From: RYN-122 sp963761655
Lineage (GTDB): Bacteria; Actinomycetota; Actinomycetes; Mycobacteriales; SCTD01
Direction of reading: 5' to 3'
NCBI GenBank assembly: GCA_963761655.1
Contig: CAVXHI010000011.1
Location: 496,001-560,000, forward strand
DNA length: 64,000 nucleotides
A model generated the notes under the pieces. It was given only the letters and a program-made list of their open reading frames with translations, ran no database searches and had not been told where the DNA came from. The position numbers and the translations under genes are program-made. Positions 15,253 through 23,182 of the stretch are shown piece after piece (position 1 is the stretch's first letter; the number at the start of each line of letters is the position of its first letter).

Positions 15253-16417
15253 CTACGCGAGGATCGCCCGGGCCATGACCATCCGCTGGACCTGGTTCGT
15301 GCCCTCGTAGATCTGGGTGATCTTGGCGTCGCGCATCATGCGCTCGACCGGGAAGTCGCGGGTGTAGCCGTAGCCGCCGAACAGCTGGACGGCGTCGACC
15401 GTGACCTTCATGGCGACGTCGGAGGCGAACGTCTTGCTGGCGCTCGACAGGAAGGTGAGGTCGGGGGCGCCCCGCTCGGCGGAGGCGTTGGCGACGTAGA
15501 CCAGCTGGCGGGCGGCCTCGACGTTCATGGCCATGTCGGCGAGCATGAACTGCACGCCCTGGTTGGCGCTGACCGGCTTGCCGAACTGCACGCGCTCCTT
15601 GGTGTAGGCGATCGCGGCGTCGAGGGCGCCCTGGGCGATCCCGACGGCCTGCGCGCCGATCATCGAGCGGGTGTGGTCGAGGGTCTTGAGCGCCGTGATG
15701 AAGCCGGTGCCCTCCTCGCCGATCATGCGGCTGGCCGGGATGCGGCAGTCCTCGAAGTAGATCTCGCAGGTCGGGGAGCCCTTGATCCCCATCTTGCGCT
15801 CCTTGGTGCCGACCGAGAAGCCCGGGTCGTCCTTGCTGACGACGAACGGCGCTGATGCCCTTGGCGCCCTTGCCCGGGTCGGTGACGGCCATGACCGTGT
15901 AGTGGGTGTTGACCCCGGCGCCGGTGATCCAGCACTTGGTGCCGTTGAGGACGTAGGAGTCGCCGTCGCGCACCGCACGGGTCTTCATCGCGGCGGCGTC
16001 GGAGCCGGCCTCCCGCTCGGACAGGGCGTAGGAGAACGTGTACTCGCCGGTGGCGACCTTCGGCAGGAACTCCTGCTTGAGCTCCTCGCTGCCCGACAGG
16101 ATCAGGCCCATCGTGCCGAGCTTGTTGCCGGCGACGATGAGGCTGCTGGAGGCGCACACGCGGGCGACCTCCTCGACGACGATCGAGTGGGCGATGCGGT
16201 CCGCACCCGCGCCGCCGTACTCCTCGGGGACGTGGATCGCGAGCAGGTCGGCGCGCTTGAGCTCCTCGTGGACGTCCCACGGGTACTCGGCCGCCTCGTC
16301 GATCTCGGTCGCGCGCGGCGCGATCTTGTCCTCGGCGAGGCTGCGCACCGACTTGCGGAGCAGCTCGTGCTCCTCGGTGAGGGAGTACAGGGAGTACGAA
16401 GGGTCGCTCGTGGCCAT
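15253..16417 (-). pseudogene. acyl-CoA dehydrogenase interrupted by a +1 frameshift
   Basis: Full-length short/medium-chain acyl-CoA dehydrogenase (about 387 aa if repaired), an FAD enzyme making trans-2-enoyl-CoA. N-terminal half: SLTEEHELLRKSVRSLAEDK, YTFSYALSEREAGSDAAAM, GTKCWITGAG. C-terminal half: KMGIKGSPTCEIYFEDCRIP, RSMIGAQAVGIAQGALD, QLFGGYGYTRDFPVERMMRD, ITQIYEGTNQVQRMVMARA. The catalytic Glu is in YEGTNQ. The halves are in different frames: one extra base at about 15847-15850 (an extra C on the plus strand in the GGCGC run) separates ATCAGCGCC from the codons for FVVSKDDPGF. Nothing else is damaged, so sequencing error or very recent inactivation are both possible. ATG at 16417 lies 6 bases after TACCAT. 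Confidence 0.9.
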
Positions 16418-16423
16418 GCACCG

Positions 16424-16429
16424 ATGGTA
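16424..16429 (-). promoter_or_regulatory. -10 box for leaderless acyl-CoA dehydrogenase transcript
   Basis: TACCAT on the minus strand, 6 bases before the ATG at 16417; no ribosome site in between. Confidence 0.5.
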
Positions 16430-16484
16430 GGGCGGACGCGCTCAGCGCGCCCTGTGGGAAGGCCCCGTCCCGGGCCCTCCTGAC

Positions 16485-16490
16485 TAGGCT
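16485..16490 (+). promoter_or_regulatory. -10 box for leaderless ugd transcript
   Basis: TAGGCT, 8 bases (all C/G) before the ATG at 16499. There is no Shine-Dalgarno. It shares the short divergent gap with the acyl-CoA dehydrogenase promoter. Confidence 0.5.
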
Positions 16491-16498
16491 CCCCCGCC

Positions 16499-17689
16499 AT
16501 GGACACGCCCGCCGCCAAGCCCCGCATCGCCGTCGCCGGGACCGGCTACGTCGGGCTGTCCAACGCCGCCGTCCTCGCGCAGCACAACACGGTGGTCGCC
16601 CTCGACATCGACCCGGCCAAGGTCGAGATGATCAACCGGCGCGAGTCGCCGATCATCGACGAGGAGCTGCAGGAGCACCTGCGGACGCGGGAGCTGGACC
16701 TCGAGGCCACCCTGGACCCGGCGAGGGCCTACGACGGCGCCGAGTTCGTCATCGTCGCGACCCCCACCGACTACGACGAGACGACGAACTACTTCAACAC
16801 CGGCTCGGTGGAGGCGGTCATCGCCGACGTCGTGCGGCTGAACCCGACCGCGACGGTCGTCGTGAAGTCGACGGTGCCGGTGGGCTTCACCGCCCGCATG
16901 CGCGAGACGCACCCGGGCGCCTCGATCGTCTTCTCGCCGGAGTTCCTGCGCGAGGGCCGCGCCCTGCACGACAACCTGCACCCCTCGCGGATCATCGTCG
17001 GCGACCGGGGCGAGCGCGGGCAGCGCTTCGCCGACCTCCTGCTCGAGGGCGCGGTCAGCAAGGACGCCCCCGTCCTGCTCATCGACTCGACCGAGGCCGA
17101 GGCGGTCAAGCTGTTCGCCAACACCTACCTCGCGCTGCGCGTGGCGTACTTCAACGAGCTCGACACCTACGCGCTCACCCACGGGCTGAACACCGGGCAG
17201 ATCATCCAGGGGGTCGGCCTCGACCCCCGCATCGGCGACTACTACAACAACCCCTCCTTCGGGTACGGCGGCTACTGCCTGCCCAAGGACACCAAGCAGC
17301 TGCAGGCCAACTACACCGACGTCCCGCAGAACCTCATCAGCGCGATCGTCGAGGCCAACACCACCCGCAAGGACTTCATCGCCGCCGACATCCTCAAGCG
17401 GCGGCCCTCGACCGTGGGCGTCTACCGGCTGATCATGAAGTCGGGGTCGGACAACTTCCGGTCGTCCTCGATCCAGGGCGTCATGAAGCGGATCAAGGCC
17501 AAGGGCGTCCCGGTCGTCGTCTACGAGCCGGCGCTCGAGGACGAGGTGTTCTACGGCTCGGAGGTGGTCACCGACCTCGACGAGTTCAAGAAGCGCTGCG
17601 ACGTCATCATCGCCAACCGGCAGGACCCCGTCCTCGAGGACGTCGCCGACAAGGTCTACACGCGCGACATCACCGGGTCCGACTCGTGA
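16499..17689 (+). CDS. ugd: UDP-glucose 6-dehydrogenase-like nucleotide-sugar dehydrogenase
   Basis: 396 aa enzyme that oxidises a UDP-sugar (typically UDP-glucose to UDP-glucuronate) with two NAD+. The N-terminal Rossmann domain has IAVAGTGYVGLSNAAVLA and VVALDIDPAKVEMIN. Then come VVKSTVPVGFTARM, SPEFLREGRAL, the central helix block ANTYLALRVAYFNELDTYA and the catalytic cysteine in GGYCLPKDTKQL. The C-terminal domain ends KRCDVIIANR. Glucuronate would feed surface glycans, fitting the glycosyltransferase and rml genes upstream. Its stop overlaps the next GTG start. Confidence 0.94.
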   Translation: MDTPAAKPRIAVAGTGYVGLSNAAVLAQHNTVVALDIDPAKVEMINRRESPIIDEELQEHLRTRELDLEATLDPARAYDGAEFVIVATPTDYDETTNYFNTGSVEAVIADVVRLNPTATVVVKSTVPVGFTARMRETHPGASIVFSPEFLREGRALHDNLHPSRIIVGDRGERGQRFADLLLEGAVSKDAPVLLIDSTEAEAVKLFANTYLALRVAYFNELDTYALTHGLNTGQIIQGVGLDPRIGDYYNNPSFGYGGYCLPKDTKQLQANYTDVPQNLISAIVEANTTRKDFIAADILKRRPSTVGVYRLIMKSGSDNFRSSSIQGVMKRIKAKGVPVVVYEPALEDEVFYGSEVVTDLDEFKKRCDVIIANRQDPVLEDVADKVYTRDITGSDS

Positions 17690-18084
17690 GCAGCGACGTC
17701 GCCGCCCTGCTGGCCCTGGAGACCTGGGCCGTCGTCGGGCTGTCGAACGACACCTCCAGGGCGGCGTACGGGGTGGCGGCGTTCCTCCAGGCCCGCGGCA
17801 AGCGGGTCGTCCCGGTGCACCCCCGGGCGGAGACGGTGCACGGCGAGCAGGGCTACCCCGCCCTGGCGGACGTGCCCTTCCCGGTGCACGTCGTCGACTG
17901 CTTCGTGAACAGCCGCCTCGTCGGGCCGGTGGTGGACGAGGCCGTCGCGGTCGGGGCGCAGGGCGTGTGGATGCAGCTCGGTGTGCGCGACGAGGAGTCC
18001 GCCGCGCGGGCCCGGGCGGCCGGGCTGCTGGTCGTGCAGGACAGGTGCCCCAAGATCGAGTGGGCGGCGCACGGGCCCCGCTGA
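17686..18084 (+). CDS. CoA-binding domain protein (YccU-like)
   Basis: 132 aa single-domain Rossmann-like CoA-binding protein of the YccU group. It shows the glycine-poor first loop AVVGLSNDTSRAAYGVAAFL, VVPVHPRAETVHGEQGYPAL, VVDCFVNSRLVGPVVDEA, GVWMQLGV and the C-terminal VVQDRCPKIEW with the conserved cysteine. Such proteins bind CoA or a related nucleotide; the cellular role is unknown. GTG at 17686 overlaps the ugd stop by four bases (GTGA), so it is coexpressed with ugd. Confidence 0.9.
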   Translation: MSSDVAALLALETWAVVGLSNDTSRAAYGVAAFLQARGKRVVPVHPRAETVHGEQGYPALADVPFPVHVVDCFVNSRLVGPVVDEAVAVGAQGVWMQLGVRDEESAARARAAGLLVVQDRCPKIEWAAHGPR

Positions 18085-18119
18085 CTCACGCGCCGCGGTG
18101 TGCGGCCGATCAGCAGGGC

Positions 18120-18272
18120 ATGGACGCCTCCCCGACGCCACGTCAGCGGCTCGAGCAGCTGCTCCCGCCCGCGCCGGCCATCGACACCGCGACCGTGCTG
18201 AACGGTCTCGGCGACGCGGCCGTCCGCGAGTCGGTCGCCCGGCTGCTCGCCGCGGCCACCCGCGCCGCCTGA
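18120..18272 (+). CDS. small 50-aa hypothetical protein
   Basis: ATG at 18120, product DASPTPRQRLEQLLPPAPAI followed by DTATVLNGLGDAAVRESVAR and an alanine-rich end. Codon third positions are almost all G/C, which favours real coding. No good ribosome site is seen (CAGGGC only). It ends 2 bases before the convergent purE stop. No family recognised; two amphipathic helices are likely. Confidence 0.5.
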   Translation: MDASPTPRQRLEQLLPPAPAIDTATVLNGLGDAAVRESVARLLAAATRAA

Positions 18273-18274
18273 CG

Positions 18275-18763
18275 CTAGAGCTGCGCCTGGAGGGCGGCGT
18301 CCTTGGCGCGCGCGCTCTCGGCCAGGGCGTCCTGGAAGGCGCGCATCCGCGCCAGCAGCGCAGGGTCGGACGACGCCAGGATGCGCACCGCGAGCAGGCC
18401 CGCGTTCCGGGCGCCGCCGATCGACACGGTCGCCACGGGCACACCTGCGGGCATCTGCACGATGGAGAGCAGGGAGTCCATGCCGTCCAGGTGCTTGAGC
18501 GGCACAGGGACGCCGATCACCGGGAGCGGCGTCATCGACGCGACCATCCCCGGCAGGTGGGCAGCACCGCCGGCGCCGGCGATGACGACCCGGAGCCCGC
18601 GGTCCGCGGCCGCCGAGGCCCAGTCGAGCATGTCGCGGGGCGTCCGGTGCGCGCTGACGACGTGCACCTCGTGCGGCACGTCGAACTCGCGCAGCGCCTC
18701 GGCGGCGCCCTGCATGACGGGCCAGTCGGAGTCCGACCCCATGACGACGCCTACGACAGCCAC
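18275..18763 (-). CDS. purE: N5-carboxyaminoimidazole ribonucleotide mutase
   Basis: 162 aa PurE, converting N5-CAIR to CAIR in purine synthesis. Motifs: VVMGSDSDWPVMQGAAE, VVSAHRTPRDMLDWA, VVIAGAGGAAHLPGMVASMT, PVIGVPVPLKHLDGMDSLLS and VSIGGARNAGLLAVRIL. Length is normal. GTG at 18763 lies inside the 3' end of purK (13-base overlap) with TGAGGA upstream at suitable distance. It forms an operon with purK, whose product makes its substrate. Confidence 0.96.
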   Translation of the reverse strand: MAVVGVVMGSDSDWPVMQGAAEALREFDVPHEVHVVSAHRTPRDMLDWASAAADRGLRVVIAGAGGAAHLPGMVASMTPLPVIGVPVPLKHLDGMDSLLSIVQMPAGVPVATVSIGGARNAGLLAVRILASSDPALLARMRAFQDALAESARAKDAALQAQL

Positions 18764-19929
18764 GAACCGGTCCTCAGGTAGTGGGCGCCCTCGCGGGCAC
18801 GGCGGCGGACGTCGTCGAGGTCGTCCCCGAGCACCGTCACGTGCCCGATCTTGCGCCCGGGCGTGATCGTCTTGCCGTAGAGGTGGACCTTCAGCCCCGG
18901 ATCGCGGGCGAACAGCATGTGCAGCCGCTCGTCCAGCCCCTCCGTCAGCCCGCCGAGCAGGTTGGCCATCACGACCCACGGCGCCGTCTGCCGGGTCTCG
19001 CCCAGCGGGTAGTCGAGGACGGCCCGCAGGTGCTGCTCGAACTGCGAGGTGCGGGCGCCCTCGATCGTCCAGTGGGCGCTGTTGTGCGGACGCATGGCGA
19101 GCTCGTTGACGACGAGGCTGCCCTTCCCGTCGGGAAGGCTGGTCTCGAACAGCTCGACGGCCAGCACCCCGACGACGCCGAGCTCGTCCGCGAGGCGCAG
19201 CGCCAGGCCCTGCGCCTCCAGCGCCCGCTCCTCGGACAGGCCCGGCGCGGGGGCGACCGTCTCGACGCAGATGCCGTCCTCCTGCACCGTCTCGACCACC
19301 GGCCAGGCCGCCGCCTGCCCGTACGGCGACCGGGCGACCACGGCCGCGAGCTCGCGCTGCAGCGGGACGAGCTGCTCGGCCAGCAGCCGGACACCGCTGG
19401 CCAGCACCTCGTCCGCCTCGTCGAGGTCCTGCACGACCCAGACGCCCTTGCCGTCGTAGCCCCCGGTGGCGGCCTTCAGCACGAGCGGCCACCCGACGTG
19501 CCGGCCGAAGCCCTCGACGTCGGCGCGGGTGGCGACGGGGGTGAAGGGCGGCACGGGGACGCCGAGCGCGGACAGCCGCTCGCGCATGACGAGCTTGTCC
19601 TGGGCGTGCCGCAGGGCCGCCGCACCGGGCGCGATCGGCACGCCCTCGGCCTCGAGCGCCTCGAGCAGGCCGCCGGGGACGTGCTCGTGGTCGAAGGTGA
19701 CCACCTCGCACCCCTCGGCGAAGGCGCGCAGGTCCTCCAGCGACGTGTGCTCCCCGACGACGACGCCGGACGCCACGAGCGCCGCGCTGTCGTGGGTGGA
19801 GTCCGCCAGCACCCGCAGGGACAGTCCGAGGGCGATCGCCGCCTGGTGGGTCATCCGGGAGAGCTGACCGCCGCCGACCATGCCGACGACGGGCAGCCCC
19901 GTGGCCGCGCGGACGGTGGGACGCGTCAC
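18751..19929 (-). CDS. purK: N5-carboxyaminoimidazole ribonucleotide synthase
   Basis: 392 aa ATP-grasp enzyme that carboxylates AIR with bicarbonate and ATP. Seen: PVVGMVGGGQLSRMTHQAA, VTFDHEHVPGGLLEALE, HAQDKLVMRERL, VLKAATGGYDGKGVWVV (ATP-grasp loop), QEDGICVETVAPAPGL, VNELAMRPHNSAHWTIEG and TSQFEQHLRAV. GTG at 19929 overlaps the stop of the phosphatase gene (GTGA). The order phosphatase-purK-purE makes one transcription unit. Confidence 0.96.
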   Translation of the reverse strand: MTRPTVRAATGLPVVGMVGGGQLSRMTHQAAIALGLSLRVLADSTHDSAALVASGVVVGEHTSLEDLRAFAEGCEVVTFDHEHVPGGLLEALEAEGVPIAPGAAALRHAQDKLVMRERLSALGVPVPPFTPVATRADVEGFGRHVGWPLVLKAATGGYDGKGVWVVQDLDEADEVLASGVRLLAEQLVPLQRELAAVVARSPYGQAAAWPVVETVQEDGICVETVAPAPGLSEERALEAQGLALRLADELGVVGVLAVELFETSLPDGKGSLVVNELAMRPHNSAHWTIEGARTSQFEQHLRAVLDYPLGETRQTAPWVVMANLLGGLTEGLDERLHMLFARDPGLKVHLYGKTITPGRKIGHVTVLGDDLDDVRRRAREGAHYLRTGSWLS

Positions 19930-20705
19930 GAGGAGCCGTGCGCGGACGGGCCGACGAGCCGGCGGACCAGCCGCGCCACCGTCTCCTCGTCGAGCCCGAC
20001 CGCGAGGGCCAGTCCGTGCGGCCCGCCGTAGGCCGCGTCCACGTGGTCGAGGAAGCGCTCCATCGAGGAGGCGACCGGCGTGATGTCGGCGACGTCGACG
20101 GTCCCGAGGTCGCCGTAGGACGGGCGGGCCTCGAGCCGGCGTAGGATCGCGTCGATGACCTGTGCGCTCGCGACGTAGTCCTCGACGACGACCTGCCGGC
20201 TGACCCCGGCCAGGGACAGCGCCAGCGCCACGACCACCCCGGTGCGGTCCTTGCCCGCCGCGCAGTGCACGACGGTCGCTCCCGACGACGGGTCGGCGAG
20301 GACCCTGAGGGCCGCCGCGAGGTTCGCCGGGGCGTCCTCGACGTAGCCGACGTAGTAGCCGGTCATGTCGGTGGGGCTGCTCCCGGCGCGGGAGGCGCGG
20401 TGCGGGATCGCCCGCTCGAGGTCGTCCTGGCCCTCCCGGTGCGGCACGAGGGACAGCCCGTGGTGGACGACGTCCGTGCCCTGCAGCGGCGTCGGTCCCT
20501 CGAGCCTGCGCTCGGTGTCGGTGCGCAGGTCCACCACCGTGCGGACGCCGAGGTCGCGGGTGAGGCGGACGACGTCGGCCGGTGTGAGCTCCTGCAGGTT
20601 GTCGGCGCGGACGAGGACGCCCGGGCGGGTGGAGCGGCCGTCGACCGTGGGCAGGCCCCCGACGTCGCGGACGTTGACGGCGCCTTCGAGGGCGATCCAG
20701 CTCAG
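19926..20705 (-). CDS. tyrosine-protein phosphatase, apparent CTG start
   Basis: About 259 aa protein tyrosine phosphatase of the bacterial MptpB-like group. The N-terminal block EGAVNVRDVGGLPTVDGR and RADNLQELTPADV are typical, followed by TVVDLRTDTERRLEGP and the catalytic loop VVHCAAGKDRTGVVVALAL (CX5R). Annotation from the first in-frame ATG/GTG (20537) would delete the conserved N-terminus. The frame runs upstream without ATG, GTG or TTG; CTG at 20705 has AAGGAG at 9 bases and gives the expected start. A 19-codon ATG reading frame (20702-20761) ends on the same CTGA, so reinitiation is possible. Coupled to purK downstream. Confidence 0.85.
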   Translation of the reverse strand: MSWIALEGAVNVRDVGGLPTVDGRSTRPGVLVRADNLQELTPADVVRLTRDLGVRTVVDLRTDTERRLEGPTPLQGTDVVHHGLSLVPHREGQDDLERAIPHRASRAGSSPTDMTGYYVGYVEDAPANLAAALRVLADPSSGATVVHCAAGKDRTGVVVALALSLAGVSRQVVVEDYVASAQVIDAILRRLEARPSYGDLGTVDVADITPVASSMERFLDHVDAAYGGPHGLALAVGLDEETVARLVRRLVGPSAHGSS

Positions 20706-20772
20706 CGGTCCCAGCTCCTTCGACAGACAGCGGTGCGCCAGCGCTCGCAGGGCCGGGCCATCGTGCCACCGG

Positions 20773-20778
20773 TAGCGT
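20773..20778 (+). promoter_or_regulatory. -10 box for leaderless gtrA-family transcript
   Basis: TAGCGT, 7 bases before the GTG at 20786. This favours 20786 over the GTG at 20780, which would be only 1 base from the box. Confidence 0.45.
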
Positions 20779-20785
20779 CGTGAGC

Positions 20786-21289
20786 GTGACGGTGGTGGCG
20801 CAGCTCCGCGGCAAGTACGACGTCGTGGCCCGGGAGGCCGCCAAGTTCGGCGCCGTCGGCGCGGTCAGCTACGGCATCGACCTGGCCGTGTTCAACGCGG
20901 TCCTCGCGGTCGCCCCGCACAAGCCGCTGACCGCCAAGGTGGTCTCGACGGTGGTCTCGGCGACCAACGCCTTCGTGCTCAACCGGTACTGGTCGTTCCG
21001 CCACCGCGAGCGGGCGTCGGTCGGCCGGGAGTCCGGCCTGTTCGTCCTGTTCAACGCCATCGGGCTGGCCATCGCGCTGGCCTGCCTGGGGGTGTCGCAC
21101 TACGTCCTGGACCTGCGCTCGGCACTGGCCGACAACGTCGCGGCCAACGGCGTCGGCCTCGTCCTCGGGACGCTGTTCCGGTTCTGGAGCTACCGCCGCT
21201 TCGTCTGGACGCAGCCGGAGGCCGTGGAGACGGCCGCGGGCGACGGCGACGTCATGGCCGCCGTCGTCCTCGACACGCGCGAGCGCTAG
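20786..21289 (+). CDS. GtrA-family membrane protein
   Basis: 167 aa GtrA-type protein with four predicted membrane helices (AKFGAVGAVSYGIDLAVFNA; AKVVSTVVSATNAFVLN; LFVLFNAIGLAIALACLG; NVAANGVGLVLGTLFRF). The signatures NRYWSFRH and FRFWSYRRFVW are typical. GtrA proteins are thought to flip or move lipid-linked sugars for cell-wall or O-antigen glycosylation. Its stop overlaps that of the convergent glutathione peroxidase gene. GTG at 20780 is an alternative start adding two residues. Confidence 0.9.
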   Translation: MTVVAQLRGKYDVVAREAAKFGAVGAVSYGIDLAVFNAVLAVAPHKPLTAKVVSTVVSATNAFVLNRYWSFRHRERASVGRESGLFVLFNAIGLAIALACLGVSHYVLDLRSALADNVAANGVGLVLGTLFRFWSYRRFVWTQPEAVETAAGDGDVMAAVVLDTRER

Positions 21290-21771
21290 CCGGCGGTCAC
21301 CTGCGCGACGGCCTCCACCAGAGCGGGGTCGTGCGGCTCGACCAGCGGCCGGAAGCGGGCGACGACCTCGCCGGCCGGCGAGAGCAGCCACTTCTCGAAG
21401 TTCCACTGCACGTCCCCCGCCTCCCCGGCGGCGTCCGGGACCGCGGTGAGCGCCTCGAACAGGGGCGAGCGCGAGGAGCCGTTCACGTCGGTCTTGGCGA
21501 GCATCGGGAAGGTGACGCCGTAGGTGGCGCTGCAGAAGGTGCCGATCTCCTCGGCGGTGCCGGGCTCCTGCTCGCCGAACTGGTTGCACGGCACCCCGAC
21601 GACGACCAGCCCGTCGACGTCCTCGTGCAGCTGCTCCAGCCCGGTGTACTGCGGCGTCAGCCCGCACCGGGACGCGACGTTGACGACGAGCGCCGCCTTG
21701 CCCCCGACCAGCTCGCCGAGGGTGGTGCGGGTGCCGGTCAGGGTCTCGACCTCGAGGTCGTGCAGGCTCAT
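21286..21771 (-). CDS. glutathione peroxidase-like thiol peroxidase
   Basis: 161 aa member of the glutathione peroxidase family, which reduces hydroperoxides; actinobacterial members usually draw electrons from thioredoxin. Catalytic tetrad visible: Cys in VNVASRCGLTPQY, Gln in VPCNQFGEQEPG, Trp and Asn in WNFEKWLL. Length is typical. ATG at 21771 lies 6 bases after TAGGGT and overlaps the cyclase stop (ATGA), so it may be both coupled and separately transcribed as a leaderless mRNA. Confidence 0.95.
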   Translation of the reverse strand: MSLHDLEVETLTGTRTTLGELVGGKAALVVNVASRCGLTPQYTGLEQLHEDVDGLVVVGVPCNQFGEQEPGTAEEIGTFCSATYGVTFPMLAKTDVNGSSRSPLFEALTAVPDAAGEAGDVQWNFEKWLLSPAGEVVARFRPLVEPHDPALVEAVAQVTAG

Positions 21772-22724
21772 GGCGCGACCCTACGGCGCACCAGGGACGG
21801 CACCAGCGCCTTGTAGCCGCGCACCGAGCGCCGCCGCAGCCGACGGACGTCGAACAGGTCGGCCAGCGCCTCGGCCGCGACCTCGTCGACCAGGACCGTG
21901 CCGGGCCGAGCCTCGTCGGTGAGGCGACTGGCCAGGTTGACCGGCTGCCCGAAGACGTCGCCCATGCGCACGAGCACCGGGCCCTGGGCCACGCCGGCGC
22001 GCACCGACGGCAGCTCGTCGTCGTCCTCGTGCGCCTCGACGGTGTCGAGCGCGACCTCGACGGCGCTGGCGGCGCTGCCGGTCGCGTAGAGCACCTCGTC
22101 GCCGAGCGTCTTGACCACGCGGCCCCCGACGGCGGCGACCCGCAGGGCGACGTCGCGCTCGAAGCGCTCGAGGGTGCGCTCGAGCTCGGTGCTGGTCCAC
22201 GCCCGGGTGGAGCGGGTGAAGTCGACGAGGTCGACGAAGCCGACGGCGAGCACCGGCAGGCCGCCCTCGCGCTCCACGACCAGCGAGCGCGCCGTGGCTG
22301 CCGCGAACTGCCGCTGCCAGACGTGCAGGACGAGCTTCTCCAGGCCGGGCAGCGCCGACGACGCCCCCGCGAGGGCGACCTCGCGGGACTGCTCGACGCT
22401 GAGCTCCCCGCGCTGCGCCATGACGACCTCGACGACCGCCTCGGCCAGCCGGGACAGGCTCTGGCCCATCGCGCGGGCGAGCACGAGCAGGGTGTCGCTG
22501 TCGACGAGGCCCAGCTGGCGCAGCGCGGCCACGGTCCGCAGCGCCTCGGCGTCCCGCTCGGTGAAGGCGCGGTCGCCCGGAGCCACCTCGGCGAAGCCCA
22601 TGGCGACCCAGACGGCCCGGGCGGCGGGCTCGGGGACGCCGGCGCGCGCACTCACCTCCTCGCGGGTCAGGGTGCAGGGCGCCCCGAGCAGCGCCTCCTC
22701 CAGCGGGTCGTGGTCGGTGGTCAC
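21768..22724 (-). CDS. class III adenylate/guanylate cyclase
   Basis: 318 aa soluble cyclase. A helical N-terminal regulatory region (about 1-150, with a MerR-like opening LTREEVSARAGVPEPAARAV) precedes the class III catalytic domain: VGFVDLVDFTRSTR carries the first metal-binding Asp, and RVVKTLGDEVLYATGSAA the second. FGQPVNLASRLTDEARPGTV carries the transition-state Asn/Arg region. Product (cAMP or cGMP) cannot be decided. GTG at 22724 overlaps the PH-domain gene stop (GTGA); an operon birA-PH-cyclase-gpx is likely. Confidence 0.92.
   Translation of the reverse strand: MTTDHDPLEEALLGAPCTLTREEVSARAGVPEPAARAVWVAMGFAEVAPGDRAFTERDAEALRTVAALRQLGLVDSDTLLVLARAMGQSLSRLAEAVVEVVMAQRGELSVEQSREVALAGASSALPGLEKLVLHVWQRQFAAATARSLVVEREGGLPVLAVGFVDLVDFTRSTRAWTSTELERTLERFERDVALRVAAVGGRVVKTLGDEVLYATGSAASAVEVALDTVEAHEDDDELPSVRAGVAQGPVLVRMGDVFGQPVNLASRLTDEARPGTVLVDEVAAEALADLFDVRRLRRRSVRGYKALVPSLVRRRVAP
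21778..21783 (-). promoter_or_regulatory. -10 box for leaderless glutathione peroxidase transcript
   Basis: TAGGGT on the minus strand, 6 bases before the ATG at 21771, inside the 3' end of the cyclase gene. Because it is also coding sequence, chance occurrence is possible. Confidence 0.35.
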
Positions 22725-23182
22725 CGCCCTCCCCCGTCGAGCTGGCGGTAGACCTCGCGCTGCACGGCCTCGACGTCGCGCAGGTCCTCGACGACCACGG
22801 CCCCGCCGTCGCCCGCCGAGACCCGCAGGGTGCCGCAGCCCTGCAGCCGCTGCAGGAGCGTCCGGGTGAAGGTCACCTCGTCCACGCGGGTCAGCGGGAC
22901 GTCGCGCCCGGCCCGCCGGAGCACCCCGCTGCGCAGGCCGATCCGCTCGTCGGTCAGCACGAAGCGCGTCGCCCGCCAGCGCAGCCACGGCAGCAGCGAC
23001 AGCCGGGCCAGCAGGAGCACCGCGACGACGGCGACGACCGCGCGCCCCCAGCCGACGTCGACGCGGGCGAGCCCGAAGCCCGCCGCCGCGAGCACGAGGA
23101 GCAGCACCAGGACGGGCAGCACCAGCGCCTTCGGGTGCGGCCGGAGGTCCAGGACCAGCTCCTCCCCCTCGGTCAGCCTCAC
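22721..23182 (-). CDS. PH domain-containing membrane protein
   Basis: 153 aa. Opens RLTEGEELVLDLRPHPKALV, then two membrane helices (about 20-65: VLPVLVLLLVLAAAGFG and AVVAVVAVLLLARLSLL). A bacterial PH (bPH2, YdbS-type) domain follows: RATRFVLTDERIGLRSGVL, VPLTRVDEVTFTRTLLQRL, GCGTLRVSAGDGG, ending VYRQLDGGG. The family is widespread in actinobacteria next to birA; function unknown. GTG at 23182 overlaps the birA stop, and its own stop overlaps the cyclase start. Confidence 0.9.
   Translation of the reverse strand: MRLTEGEELVLDLRPHPKALVLPVLVLLLVLAAAGFGLARVDVGWGRAVVAVVAVLLLARLSLLPWLRWRATRFVLTDERIGLRSGVLRRAGRDVPLTRVDEVTFTRTLLQRLQGCGTLRVSAGDGGAVVVEDLRDVEAVQREVYRQLDGGGR

Noticed and set aside
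17967..18272. Longer version of the 50-aa gene starting at 17967
   Set aside because: The extension overlaps the CoA-binding protein gene in another frame and is Arg/Gly-rich; ATG 18120 is a better boundary.
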